Below are positions 56,659-64,000 of a stretch of 64,000 nt of DNA, piece by piece (the first letter of the stretch is position 1; each line of letters begins with the position of its first letter). The stretch spans positions 1 through 64,000 of the forward strand of contig JAFDYG010000267.1 in assembly GCA_018267545.1 (NCBI GenBank), in the 5' to 3' direction. The notes under the pieces are model-generated. The model saw nothing but the letters and a program-made list of their open reading frames with translations, was not told where the DNA came from and did no database searches. Origin of the DNA: Bacteroidota bacterium (GTDB lineage Bacteria > Bacteroidota > Bacteroidia > Chitinophagales > Chitinophagaceae). The translations under genes and the position numbers were made by a program.

Positions 56659-57255
56659 ATGAAAATAGTCATCGTCGGCGCTTCGGGCACTATCGGCAAG
56701 CACGTAACTACCGCCTTGAAAAAGGACCATGAGGTCATCACAGCCGGCTCCCGGAGCGGAGATCTTCGTGTGGATATCAGCTCGCCCGGTTCAATACAGC
56801 AATTCTTCGACAAGCTCGGAAATTTCGACGCCCTGGTCAGCACCACTGGCAACGGCCATTTCGGACCGTTGCAAGCGATGACTGATTCAGATTTTCGCAA
56901 GGGTATCGACAGCAAGTTGATGGGACAGATCAACCTTGTCCTCATCGGTCAGCACTTTGCAAATCCAGGGGGGTCTTTTACGCTGACATCCGGTATCGTA
57001 TCGGAAGACCCCGTTGTCATGGCAGCTAATCTGAGCGCGGTTAACAGCGGCGTCGAGGGATTCGTCCGAGGAGCCGCCATCGAACTGCAAAATGGCGTAC
57101 GTATCAATGCCATTAGTCCTGGTGTGGTAGAAGAATCACCAGGGTATTTCCCTTACTTTCCCGGGCATATTCCTGTTTCCATGCAGCACGTGACGCAGGC
57201 CTATTTAAAAAGCGTGCTTGGCGCAGCTACAGGAAAGGTCTTCAAGGTTCATTGA
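56659..57255 (+). CDS. Short SDR-like protein lacking the YxxxK motif
   Basis: 198 residues. Rossmann start KIVIVGASGTIGKHVTTALKKDHEVITAGSRSGDLRVDISS. The strand before the catalytic region is TLTSGIVSEDPVVMAANLSAVNSGVEGFVRGAAIEL, where the usual Tyr-x-x-x-Lys should be and is absent. Shorter than a classical SDR (about 250). Dinucleotide binding is likely, but the usual catalytic mechanism is doubtful. Co-transcribed with the CMD gene. The stop lies two bases from the convergent alcohol dehydrogenase stop. Confidence 0.75.
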   Translation: MKIVIVGASGTIGKHVTTALKKDHEVITAGSRSGDLRVDISSPGSIQQFFDKLGNFDALVSTTGNGHFGPLQAMTDSDFRKGIDSKLMGQINLVLIGQHFANPGGSFTLTSGIVSEDPVVMAANLSAVNSGVEGFVRGAAIELQNGVRINAISPGVVEESPGYFPYFPGHIPVSMQHVTQAYLKSVLGAATGKVFKVH

Positions 57256-57256
57256 G

Positions 57257-58276
57257 TTATAGATCGGCGTCCAGCACAATGCGGTATCTGGCTTTCCCGG
57301 CTTTAAGGTGCGCCATTGCTTCATTTGCTTTGCTCATAGGGAAGTGTTCAACCTGAGGTGCAATTTTATGATGTGCAGCAACCTGAAGCATTTTGTCCGT
57401 CTGGTTCCTGCTGCCGGTGGGTGAGGCGGAAATAGACTTCTTCCCTATAAGCAGGGACATGACGTGTACGGGTATTGGCTCCAATACTGCACCAACCAAG
57501 TGCAGTCTGCCGCCTGGCTTTAGTAAGGAAATAATGCTATTCCAATCCAGCGGGGAATTTGCGGTGACCATGATAAAATCCAGGCTTCCTGCCAGCTTTT
57601 TAAGCTCCTCGGTGTCGGTGCTGGAAGCAGTGTATGTAGCCCCAAACGAGCGGGCTTCGTCGTACTTGCTGCTGCTGGAGGTAAATGCCGTGACCTCGCA
57701 CCCCCATGCCCGTAGGAATTTGATTGCCATATGGCCTAGTCCGCCGATGCCGAATACGCCTACTTTGTGAGTGGGTAATACTTGTCCATCGAGCAATGGA
57801 GAAAACACGGTAATGCCTCCGCAAAGAAGGGGACCTGCAGATGCGGGGTCAACTCCGTCCGGAATGGGCACGGCCCATACCCAATGGCTGCGTATCTGTG
57901 TAGCAAACGCGCCATGGTGGCCAACGATCGTCGGCTGGACGGTAGTGCAAAGCTCATGCTCGCCGTTCAAGCAGTGTTCGCAGTGCAAACAGCTGGATGC
58001 ATTCCAGCCCACCCCTACCCTCTGGCCGATCTTCAGACCGCGTTCTTTAGCCAGGTCGCCCAGCGCTACCACTTTTCCGATAGCTTCATGACCGGGTACA
58101 AAAGGATAGGTAGTGATGCCCCATTCATTATTCAACATCGAAAGGTCCGAATGACAAATGCCACAATACTCGACTTCGATATCTACTTCCTCGAGGCCCA
58201 GGGGGCCGGGCTCATATTGGAAGGATTCTAACTTTCCGCTAGCGGTTCTTGCCGCCAATGCACTTATTACTGCCAT
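57257..58276 (-). CDS. Zinc-dependent NAD(P) alcohol dehydrogenase
   Basis: 339 residues, medium-chain family. Catalytic zinc ligands YCGICHSDLSML and GHEAIGKV, structural zinc cysteines CLHCEHCLNGEHELC, cofactor GxGGxG in GIGGLGHMAIKFLRAWG. CAD-like group (YahK/AdhA-like), which usually uses NADPH and reduces aldehydes. Upstream is the AraC gene on the same strand, separated by a terminator. Confidence 0.9.
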   Translation of the reverse strand: MAVISALAARTASGKLESFQYEPGPLGLEEVDIEVEYCGICHSDLSMLNNEWGITTYPFVPGHEAIGKVVALGDLAKERGLKIGQRVGVGWNASSCLHCEHCLNGEHELCTTVQPTIVGHHGAFATQIRSHWVWAVPIPDGVDPASAGPLLCGGITVFSPLLDGQVLPTHKVGVFGIGGLGHMAIKFLRAWGCEVTAFTSSSSKYDEARSFGATYTASSTDTEELKKLAGSLDFIMVTANSPLDWNSIISLLKPGGRLHLVGAVLEPIPVHVMSLLIGKKSISASPTGSRNQTDKMLQVAAHHKIAPQVEHFPMSKANEAMAHLKAGKARYRIVLDADL

Positions 58277-58310
58277 TTTTTCTTTTTATCTTTTTACAAT
58301 ACGGCTTAAA

Positions 58311-58347
58311 TAAAACAGCCGGCACGAAGTTCGTACCGGCTGTTTTA
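58311..58347 (-). terminator. Terminator after the AraC gene
   Basis: A long hairpin AAAACAGCCGG...CCGGCTGTTTT with an inner ACGAA/TTCGT stem follows the AraC-type stop at 58380 on the minus strand and precedes the alcohol dehydrogenase start at 58276. The flanking A/T runs on both sides allow action in either direction. Confidence 0.8.
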
Positions 58348-58379
58348 TCGCTATTTACTTGCTAGCTCAAAGTTGGTTT

Positions 58380-59240
58380 CTATTCGGCCGCTTCATCGAC
58401 GGTCGTGGTTCTGATAGAGCTCGGAGAATAACCGAAATGTTCTTTAAAAATACGGGAGAAATGGGAGGGGTTTTCGAAGCCGACCATATAGCACACGTCG
58501 AGTATGGGTAGGTCGGTACTCTCGAGCATATCTTTTGCTTTATTCAGCCGCCTGACGCGAATCCATTCGGACGGCGGCATATTATATATATCATTGAAAT
58601 CCCGTTTAAAGCTCGCTACACTACGACCCGATAGATATGCCAGCTGTTCTATGGTGATCGGGTTGGTTAGATTTTCTTCTACGACCTCCTTTAAATCGGA
58701 CTTTACCGGCTTCTTCATCTGCAATAGCTGCTGCAATAGATTCTTATCGGTAGCCGCAACGTCGTAAAGCAGCTCGAGCATCTTGATCTTCAGTAACCCT
58801 TCATCGACATTATCGGGCTCATGGAAATAAGGGACGATAGACTCGAAAAACTTCTGCATTCGCTCGTTCACCGGCTTTGTCGAGATTTTTACGGCTTCTT
58901 TTGTGGCAACGTCTTTTATATTGGCGATACGTATAAAGTCCTGCAGAAATTCATCTTTCAGGAAGAAGATGGTGCTCTCGTAGTTTGGAGCGCCTGTTTT
59001 ATCGTATTGGACCAGGGAGTTCTTTTTCAGCAGCAGCATTTCATTTTTGTTCACCACATAGGATACCTTGCCATGCGTCATCTTATTCTGGCCTTCGCGT
59101 ACATAAATCAGCATATGGTCTTCGAGGAACATGGTTCCTTTGATGGAGTCCAGGTGTGTACATGACTCTACTACCGACAGACCGTTTATTTTCAATAATC
59201 TGTTCTGCTTAATCTCGGAGGGGACCCTTGCGCATTTCAT
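58380..59240 (-). CDS. AraC family transcriptional regulator
   Basis: 286 residues. Sensor region with CTHLDSIKGTMFLEDHMLIYVREGQNKMTHGKVSYVVNKNEMLLLKKNSLVQYDKTG (cupin-like), then a C-terminal double HTH: LAYLSGRSVASFKRDFNDIYNMPPSEWIRVRRLNKAKDMLESTDLPILDVCYMVGFENPSHFSRIFKEHFGYSPS. Divergent from the SDR at 59436. Same general layout as the regulator at 21931. Confidence 0.88.
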   Translation of the reverse strand: MKCARVPSEIKQNRLLKINGLSVVESCTHLDSIKGTMFLEDHMLIYVREGQNKMTHGKVSYVVNKNEMLLLKKNSLVQYDKTGAPNYESTIFFLKDEFLQDFIRIANIKDVATKEAVKISTKPVNERMQKFFESIVPYFHEPDNVDEGLLKIKMLELLYDVAATDKNLLQQLLQMKKPVKSDLKEVVEENLTNPITIEQLAYLSGRSVASFKRDFNDIYNMPPSEWIRVRRLNKAKDMLESTDLPILDVCYMVGFENPSHFSRIFKEHFGYSPSSIRTTTVDEAAE

Positions 59241-59435
59241 AGCACGAAGTTAGAAAATTGCTATCCACAGGCTATCCTTTTTAGCTCAATTCGGTTTACT
59301 ATATGGCTCAAAGGATATTTTAAATTGATTTTCAAGTAGTTGAGTTTTGACCCGTAAAAAGGATACAAGTTCCGTGAATTAGTGTTACAGGCAGGGAGGG
59401 TTGCGGTAGGACCTTTACACTATAAATTTAAAAAA

Positions 59436-60251
59436 ATGAACAAGACAATTTTTATTACCGGCGCAAGTAGTGGTTTGGGTAAGGGGACTGCAAAATTATT
59501 TCAATCGAAAGGGTGGAATGTAGTCGCTACAATGCGGAAACCGGAAAACGAAATAGAATTGACGGCACTTAGTAATGTGTTGGTTACGAAGCTCGACGTT
59601 CTGGATGTGGATTCAATCAAGATTGCCGTAGCCGAGGGTGTAAAGAAATTCGGAAAGATCGACGTTCTGTTAAACAATGCGGGCTATGGCGCCTATGGTC
59701 CCCTGGAGGCGTTTTCAAGAGAAAGTATCGTCCGTCAGTTCAACACCAATGTGATTGGGCTGTTGGATGTCACCAAGGCGCTGCTTCCTCATTTTCGTCA
59801 AAACAAAAACGGGATTATTATTAACGTTTCTTCTATTGGCGGAAAGCTCACCTTCCCGTTAGGAGCTTTGTACCACGGAACTAAATTCGCCGTCGAGGGC
59901 ATTTCTGAAGCTTTGAACTATGAGGTCGAAGAGTTTGGCGGAAAAGTAAAGATCATCGAGCCGGGAGCGATCAATACCGATTTTGCTAGCCGGTCATTTG
60001 AATTTAGTAATGACCCAGCGCTTGTCGAGTATCAGCCGCTCGTTGGAAAGGTAATGGCGGGAATACCGGTCTTATATCAAAACGCTTCGTCGGCTGCTGC
60101 GATTGCCAGCGTGATCTATAAGGCGGCAACCGATGGTTCAAATCAGATAAGGTATACTGCGGGAGAAGACGCCAGGCAGCTTATAGCAAACCGCCGGCAA
60201 TTGGACGATGAGGTTTTTATCGCAGGAGTCAAGGCCCAGTTCGGACTTTAG
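59436..60251 (+). CDS. Short-chain dehydrogenase/reductase
   Basis: 271 residues from ATG 59436 (MNKTIFITGASSGLGKGTAKLF). Earlier in-frame starts give no plausible N-terminus. Cofactor motif TGASSGLGKG, NNAG in LLNNAGYGAYGPL, Ser in NVSSIGGKLTFPLGALYHGTKFAVEG with catalytic Tyr and Lys. Classical SDR, substrate unknown. Followed by an AraC gene on the same strand. Confidence 0.9.
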   Translation: MNKTIFITGASSGLGKGTAKLFQSKGWNVVATMRKPENEIELTALSNVLVTKLDVLDVDSIKIAVAEGVKKFGKIDVLLNNAGYGAYGPLEAFSRESIVRQFNTNVIGLLDVTKALLPHFRQNKNGIIINVSSIGGKLTFPLGALYHGTKFAVEGISEALNYEVEEFGGKVKIIEPGAINTDFASRSFEFSNDPALVEYQPLVGKVMAGIPVLYQNASSAAAIASVIYKAATDGSNQIRYTAGEDARQLIANRRQLDDEVFIAGVKAQFGL

Positions 60252-60282
60252 ATTAATTGGCTAAAAAAAGGGATATTTATAT

Positions 60283-61185
60283 ATGAGTGCGTTTATCCAT
60301 TTACAGACTATTGCAGATATGCTTAAGCTGTTTGACCTGGGTGGTACGATCCTGCATCCTTTGATTGCGGTCGTAGACTTTAGTAAAATGGATGAGTCTG
60401 TCCACGATGGGGCTAAAGTTTCGGGGGATTTCTATTCGATAATGTTCAAAAACTATCGTAGGAACAACATAAAATATGGTCGTAAGACTATCGACTTTCA
60501 AGACGGCAGTTTGATCTGCATGGCTCCTAATCAGGTTATCGAGATGGATACGGATGTTGAAAAATCTGAAAACATGATGGGCTGGGGAGTGTTTTTTCAT
60601 CCCGACCTGATCAGGGCCACGTCTTTAGGAGGCAAGATGAAACAGTACAACTTTTTTTCGTATGAAACATCGGAAGCCCTTCATTTGTCTGAAAAGGAAA
60701 AGCAGATATTATATGATTGTGTGGTGAAGATTCAGGCCGAGCTGCAGGAAAATATAGACGTCTATAGTCAGAATATCATCGTCTCCACGCTTGAACTCCT
60801 TTTAAACTATTGCTCCCGGTTTTATGGAAGGCAATTTATTACCAGGAAAAGTTCCAATAATATTGTGGTAGTTGAAATTGAAAGGATCCTGAATTCTTAT
60901 TTCAAGGAGGTGGATGGCGGGCTTCCTACGGTAAAGTACCTGGCGGAGCAGGTGCATCTGTCGCCAAGCTACTTGAGCGATCTGCTCAAGAAAGAAACGG
61001 GTAAAAATGCACAGGATCATATACATTATTATTTGATAGAGGAGGCTAAGAATATGTTATTGAGTACGGACAAGTCGGTTGGTGAGATAGCCTATGCTTT
61101 GGGGTTCGAGTATCCGCAGTATTTTAATAAGCTCTTCAAGCAAAAGACGGGGAAGACGCCGATAGAGTTTAGGAGTAAGAATTGA
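60283..61185 (+). CDS. AraC family transcriptional regulator
   Basis: 300 residues. N-terminal part of unclear fold (about 1-170) followed by the double HTH: GGLPTVKYLAEQVHLSPSYLSDLLKKETGKNAQDHIHYYLIEEAKNMLLSTDKSVGEIAYALGFEYPQYFNKLFKQKTGKTPIEF. Typical partner of nearby metabolic genes. It starts 31 bases after the SDR stop, so probably in one operon. Confidence 0.85.
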   Translation: MSAFIHLQTIADMLKLFDLGGTILHPLIAVVDFSKMDESVHDGAKVSGDFYSIMFKNYRRNNIKYGRKTIDFQDGSLICMAPNQVIEMDTDVEKSENMMGWGVFFHPDLIRATSLGGKMKQYNFFSYETSEALHLSEKEKQILYDCVVKIQAELQENIDVYSQNIIVSTLELLLNYCSRFYGRQFITRKSSNNIVVVEIERILNSYFKEVDGGLPTVKYLAEQVHLSPSYLSDLLKKETGKNAQDHIHYYLIEEAKNMLLSTDKSVGEIAYALGFEYPQYFNKLFKQKTGKTPIEFRSKN

Positions 61186-61220
61186 GGTTAATTTTGTAAT
61201 ATTATATTCCTTATTTCACT

Positions 61221-61622
61221 ATGTCAAAGCCCGAAATTACCGGTATTGCGCCGTTTTTTATCGTCAGGGACGTTCCTGCGGCGCTATCGTTCTATCGCGA
61301 TCGCCTGGGCTTCGAGATTACTTTTCAAGGGCCAAATGAGAACGATATTTTCTTTGGCATTGTTCAGCGAGGCGCGGCGATGATCATAATGAAGGCCGTC
61401 GGTGTCGACCCGGTTCCGAATTATACGCGAGATATTCAACAGGGCATTGCCCGCTGGGATGCCTATCTTCATGTTCCGGACCCGGATGCGCTGGCAGCAG
61501 AATTTTCGTCGCGCAATGTCGAGTTCTTTGCACATATCAGTGAAGACGGCGACGATGGTTTACGGGGATTTGAAATCCAGGATGCGGATGGATATGTGCT
61601 ATTTTTCGGGCGCACCGTTTAA
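61221..61622 (+). CDS. VOC-family protein, bleomycin-resistance-like
   Basis: 133 residues. ITGIAPFFIVRDVPAALSFYRDRLGFEITFQGPN at the N-terminus, IVQRGAAMIIMKAVG, DAYLHVPDPDALAAEFSSRNVEF, GLRGFEIQDADGYVLFFGR. Typical VOC fold. May bind a drug or metabolite. Followed ten bases later by a pentapeptide-repeat gene. Confidence 0.85.
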   Translation: MSKPEITGIAPFFIVRDVPAALSFYRDRLGFEITFQGPNENDIFFGIVQRGAAMIIMKAVGVDPVPNYTRDIQQGIARWDAYLHVPDPDALAAEFSSRNVEFFAHISEDGDDGLRGFEIQDADGYVLFFGRTV

Positions 61623-61631
61623 GTAATAAAA

Positions 61632-62207
61632 ATGCAAGAGACATACATACAGGATCAGACATTTGACCGGGAGGATTTCACACAAAAGGCGCTGGAAAAG
61701 GGCGAATACGACAACTGCATTTTCAATGGCTGCAATTTTTCGGAGTTCGATCTTTCCAACTTTAAATTTATCGACTGTGAGTTTAACGGGTGTAATTTGA
61801 GTTTGGCGAAATTGAACAAAACGATGCTGCGGGATATAAAGTTCAAGGACTGTAAGATGCTGGGGCTCCGATTCGACACCTGCAACGAATTTGGATTAGC
61901 CGTTTCGTTTGAAGGTTGTCAGCTCAATCATTCTTCGTTTTTCAAGACAAAGCTCAAAAAGACTGCCTTTAAAAACTCCCAGCTGCAGGAAGCCGACTTT
62001 TCTGAAAGCGACCTGACGAGCTCAGTGTTTGACAATTGCAATCTGGCACAAGCGGTTTTTGACAGGACTGTACTTGAGAAAACGGACTTTCGTACTTCTT
62101 ACAATTACTCAATAGACCCCGAGATAAACAAGATTAAAAAAGCAAAGTTTTCAATCCTGGGTGTTGTGGGTCTTTTAGACAAATACGATATCGATATCGA
62201 AAACTAA
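61632..62207 (+). CDS. Pentapeptide repeat protein (Qnr/McbG-like)
   Basis: 191 residues made of pentapeptide repeats: YDNCIFNGCNFSEFDLSNFKFIDCEFNGCNLSLAKLNKTMLRDIKFKDCKM, with central Phe/Leu every fifth residue, and later LQEADFSESDLTSSVFDNCNLAQAVFDRTVLEKTDF. Such right-handed beta-helices mimic DNA and shield gyrase from quinolones or toxins in several species. Here only the fold is supported. Next to the small AraC and VOC genes, which fits a stress or resistance group. Confidence 0.85.
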   Translation: MQETYIQDQTFDREDFTQKALEKGEYDNCIFNGCNFSEFDLSNFKFIDCEFNGCNLSLAKLNKTMLRDIKFKDCKMLGLRFDTCNEFGLAVSFEGCQLNHSSFFKTKLKKTAFKNSQLQEADFSESDLTSSVFDNCNLAQAVFDRTVLEKTDFRTSYNYSIDPEINKIKKAKFSILGVVGLLDKYDIDIEN

Positions 62208-62210
62208 TAC

Positions 62211-62648
62211 ATGGAGCCAGAGCAATATAAAAAGGTAGACCTCTGCAGACGTATCGTGCAGGCCAAGCTGTTCATCGACCGGCATTACGCCGAGAATATC
62301 GACCTGGAACAGATCGCCTGCAATGCTTATTTCTCCAAATTCCATTTTAGCCGGCTCTTTAAAAAGACCTATGGCAAGACGCCCCACCATTATCTGACGC
62401 AGGTACGTATAGATAATGCGGTGGACCTATTGAAGCAGGGCATGTCCGTAGCCGATGTCAGCTTTAGGGTTGGATTCGACAGCTCCACTTCTTTTGCTGC
62501 GTTATTCAAGAAACATTTCGGACTGTCGCCGTCGGATTATCGGGCGAAGCAGCTGGAGAGGCGGGCGCACTTTGCGGTAAATCCGTTGCATGCTGTCCCA
62601 AATTGTTTTGCCGAAAGACACGGCTGGAAAAAAAGCAATATTCAATAG
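62211..62648 (+). CDS. AraC-type regulator, HTH domain only
   Basis: 145 residues. Starts with a double HTH: VQAKLFIDRHYAENIDLEQIACNAYFSKFHFSRLFKKTYGKTPHHYLTQVRIDNAVDLLKQGMSVADVSFRVGFDSSTSFAALFKKHFGLSPSDYRAKQ. The remainder is a short tail. It starts three bases after the pentapeptide-repeat stop, suggesting co-transcription. No sensor domain. Confidence 0.83.
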   Translation: MEPEQYKKVDLCRRIVQAKLFIDRHYAENIDLEQIACNAYFSKFHFSRLFKKTYGKTPHHYLTQVRIDNAVDLLKQGMSVADVSFRVGFDSSTSFAALFKKHFGLSPSDYRAKQLERRAHFAVNPLHAVPNCFAERHGWKKSNIQ

Positions 62649-62693
62649 CTTAAAGTGGTCAATTGCCGGCATCTTTGGTAAAAACAAAGCCGC

Positions 62694-63113
62694 ATGATCA
62701 CCAAAGTCACTCACATGTGCATCTATGTCCTGGACCAGGACAGCGCATACGGTTTCTACGTTAATAAGCTGGGATTCAAGGTACATACCGATGCTCCCAT
62801 GGGGCCCGGAGCCCGCTGGCTCACCGTCACGCCGCCGGAGCAGCCTGAATTGGAGATTACGCTCTTCCTGGTTAAAGAAGGCGGGATGTTTGACCCGGAA
62901 ACGACACGGACAATGCAGGACCTGATCAAGAAGGGTACGTTTGGCGCAGCTGTATTTACCTGTCAGGACCTAATGGCTACGTACGAGGAGTTGAAGGGTA
63001 AAGGGGTAGAATTTGTCAAGGCTCCTACGAAGGAGTTTTATGGCTATGAGGCTTTATTCAAAGACGATTCGGGGAATTGGTTCTCTTTATCACAGCTCAA
63101 TACGGAGAAATGA
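62694..63113 (+). CDS. VOC-family protein, glyoxalase-like
   Basis: 139 residues. VTHMCIYVLDQDSAYGFYVNKLGFKVHTDAPMGPGARWLTVTPPEQPELEITLFL at the N-terminus and GAAVFTCQDLMATYEELKGKGVEFVKAPTKEFYGYEALFKDDSGNWFSLSQ at the C-terminus, the two VOC modules. Related to the 3-demethylubiquinone-type and glyoxalase-like proteins. Substrate unknown. A CATCTTTG -7-like element lies near 62671. Confidence 0.85.
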   Translation: MITKVTHMCIYVLDQDSAYGFYVNKLGFKVHTDAPMGPGARWLTVTPPEQPELEITLFLVKEGGMFDPETTRTMQDLIKKGTFGAAVFTCQDLMATYEELKGKGVEFVKAPTKEFYGYEALFKDDSGNWFSLSQLNTEK

Positions 63114-63156
63114 GAACCGTATTCGACGAGAGCAGTCACTTGAAGCAGCATGGGGT

Positions 63157-64000
63157 TTAGCATTTGGAGAAACTGATGTATTGGACAAATCGGGGAAGGT
63201 CAGAATGATTGGCGCTGGCCGCGTGGGGCAAGGTTTGCAGCCAGAGAATAAGATCTCCCTTTTTTCCAGGTATCGGTGTGCCGGCGAGTGTATTTTGCAT
63301 TACTTTTTGGGCTTGGTCGGGATTGGGATAGGTTTTTATCCAGTCTTCGAATTGATGGTGGAATCCGGGTACTAGCGTCAATGGTCCCCGGGGTTCTGGA
63401 ACGTCGTTGAGATAGATCAGGCCCTGGATGTATTGGAGGTCAGGATTCGCAAAGTCTATATCCCAGTGAAGCTGGTGGTGACGGAATTTCCAAGTTGCGG
63501 TTTCGGGAGGGTTAAAGCTTACTTTTTCGGTGTTGGGAGTGATGTTTGGCGTGTCATACAGCTCGGTGAACAGATGTCGGATGCAAGGGAGCGTTTTGAT
63601 TTTATTTATGCTTTCATGTTGATATAGCTGCAGCATCAAGCCATGCCAGTCGGGGTGGTTGTTATACCAGGTTTCTTTCTTTGTAAGATCGACGTTCAAG
63701 TGGTTGCAGATAAGCTCGGAGACGGAGTCGCAAAAATGGTCGTCTATGAGGTTGGACACTTTTATATATCCATGGTTATTCCAGGCTTGCCATTGCGGTT
63801 CTGTAAGTATCGATTGGCCGGGTCTGTGGGTGATTGTGTTTCCTTGGGTCCACTGATCGAAAGCCGCGGCGGATGCATGTGCCTGTGTTTCACCTTTCAG
63901 ACGGATAATCCATTGTTCCAGGTCTTCTATACTGGTGCAGCTATTGTATATAAACTGATATGTTTCAAATTTACCCAGGCCGAAGAAGCTCATCCAGATG
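63157..64000 (-). CDS. Phytanoyl-CoA dioxygenase (PhyH)-like protein, N-terminus at window edge
   Basis: 278 residues if it starts at ATG 63993, but the frame stays open to the window edge (codons for Ile and Trp precede), so the N-terminus may be longer. Fe(II)/2-oxoglutarate features: HHQLHWDIDFANPDLQYIQGLIYLNDVPEPRGPLTLVPGFHHQFEDW contains the H-x-D pair (His-Trp-Asp) and the distal His. Likely a hydroxylase of a fatty-acid or small-molecule substrate. It converges on the VOC gene at 63113. Confidence 0.85.
   Translation of the reverse strand, partial: IWMSFFGLGKFETYQFIYNSCTSIEDLEQWIIRLKGETQAHASAAAFDQWTQGNTITHRPGQSILTEPQWQAWNNHGYIKVSNLIDDHFCDSVSELICNHLNVDLTKKETWYNNHPDWHGLMLQLYQHESINKIKTLPCIRHLFTELYDTPNITPNTEKVSFNPPETATWKFRHHQLHWDIDFANPDLQYIQGLIYLNDVPEPRGPLTLVPGFHHQFEDWIKTYPNPDQAQKVMQNTLAGTPIPGKKGDLILWLQTLPHAASANHSDLPRFVQYISFSKC

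Noticed and set aside
1-64000. CRISPR arrays, insertion sequences or prophage
   Set aside because: No regularly spaced long repeats, transposase, integrase or phage structural genes seen.

Overview
The window looks like chromosome from a Bacteroidota bacterium, most likely of the Chitinophagaceae/Sphingobacteriia kind. It has a type IX secretion C-terminal sorting domain (51959-54451), promoters with TAnnTTTG -7 boxes, many CKK-type lipoproteins, ECF sigma and anti-sigma pairs, and beta-barrel outer-membrane proteins. No phage, transposon, CRISPR array or rRNA was seen. The left edge cuts a desaturase resembling eukaryotic sphingolipid delta-4 desaturases. The right edge cuts a PhyH-type dioxygenase.

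Layout. (1) 0-3.2 kb: desaturase, a secreted protein, a frameshifted esterase and a regulatory region with short ORFs. (2) 3.3-8.4 kb: a five-gene unit of a coiled-coil protein, a membrane coiled-coil protein, a membrane-anchored solute-binding/OmpA fusion, an ABC permease and an ATPase. (3) 8.4-12.3 kb: MarC, cyclophilin, a YCII + ECF42-type sigma pair and an alpha/beta hydrolase. (4) 12.3-21.3 kb: an RNA-repair island. (5) 21.4-33.6 kb: AraC regulators, a P450, an ECF sigma/anti-sigma pair, and a ZU5-like lipoprotein - PKD protein - CHAT protease operon. (6) 33.7-51.7 kb: mostly single metabolic, transport and regulatory genes, including a DsrE-like/TsdA-like pair, an ABC-F ATPase with a hairpin leader, and a sigma/anti-sigma/lipoprotein operon. 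(7) 52-64 kb: a T9SS cargo protein, an NHL-repeat lipoprotein, and a dense group of small redox enzymes, VOC proteins and AraC/HxlR regulators.

The RNA-repair island is the most interesting part. Two RtcB RNA ligase paralogues flank a minus-strand unit that carries, in transcription order, a leader with a 30-codon ORF and a terminator, three tRNA genes (Tyr-GTA, Ser-GCT, Phe-GAA), a basic unknown protein, a YkuK-type RNase H-fold protein, two tRNA-like modules whose halves are in permuted order with the acceptor stem closed by a tetraloop (similar in idea to the tRNA mimic of bacterial YrlA Y RNAs), a slipin and rtcB. A second, paralogous leader with its own 29-codon ORF precedes an AAA ATPase gene. 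In both leaders an 8-base strand near the end of the leader ORF can pair with the 5' arm of the terminator, which is the layout of ribosome-controlled attenuation. Leader codons include those read by the tRNAs encoded or mimicked in the operon. My inference is that loss or damage of these tRNAs stalls leader translation and switches on tRNA replacement and repair. A WYL regulator sits between the two rtcB genes.

All calls come from reading the sequence. No homology search or RNA-folding program was run.
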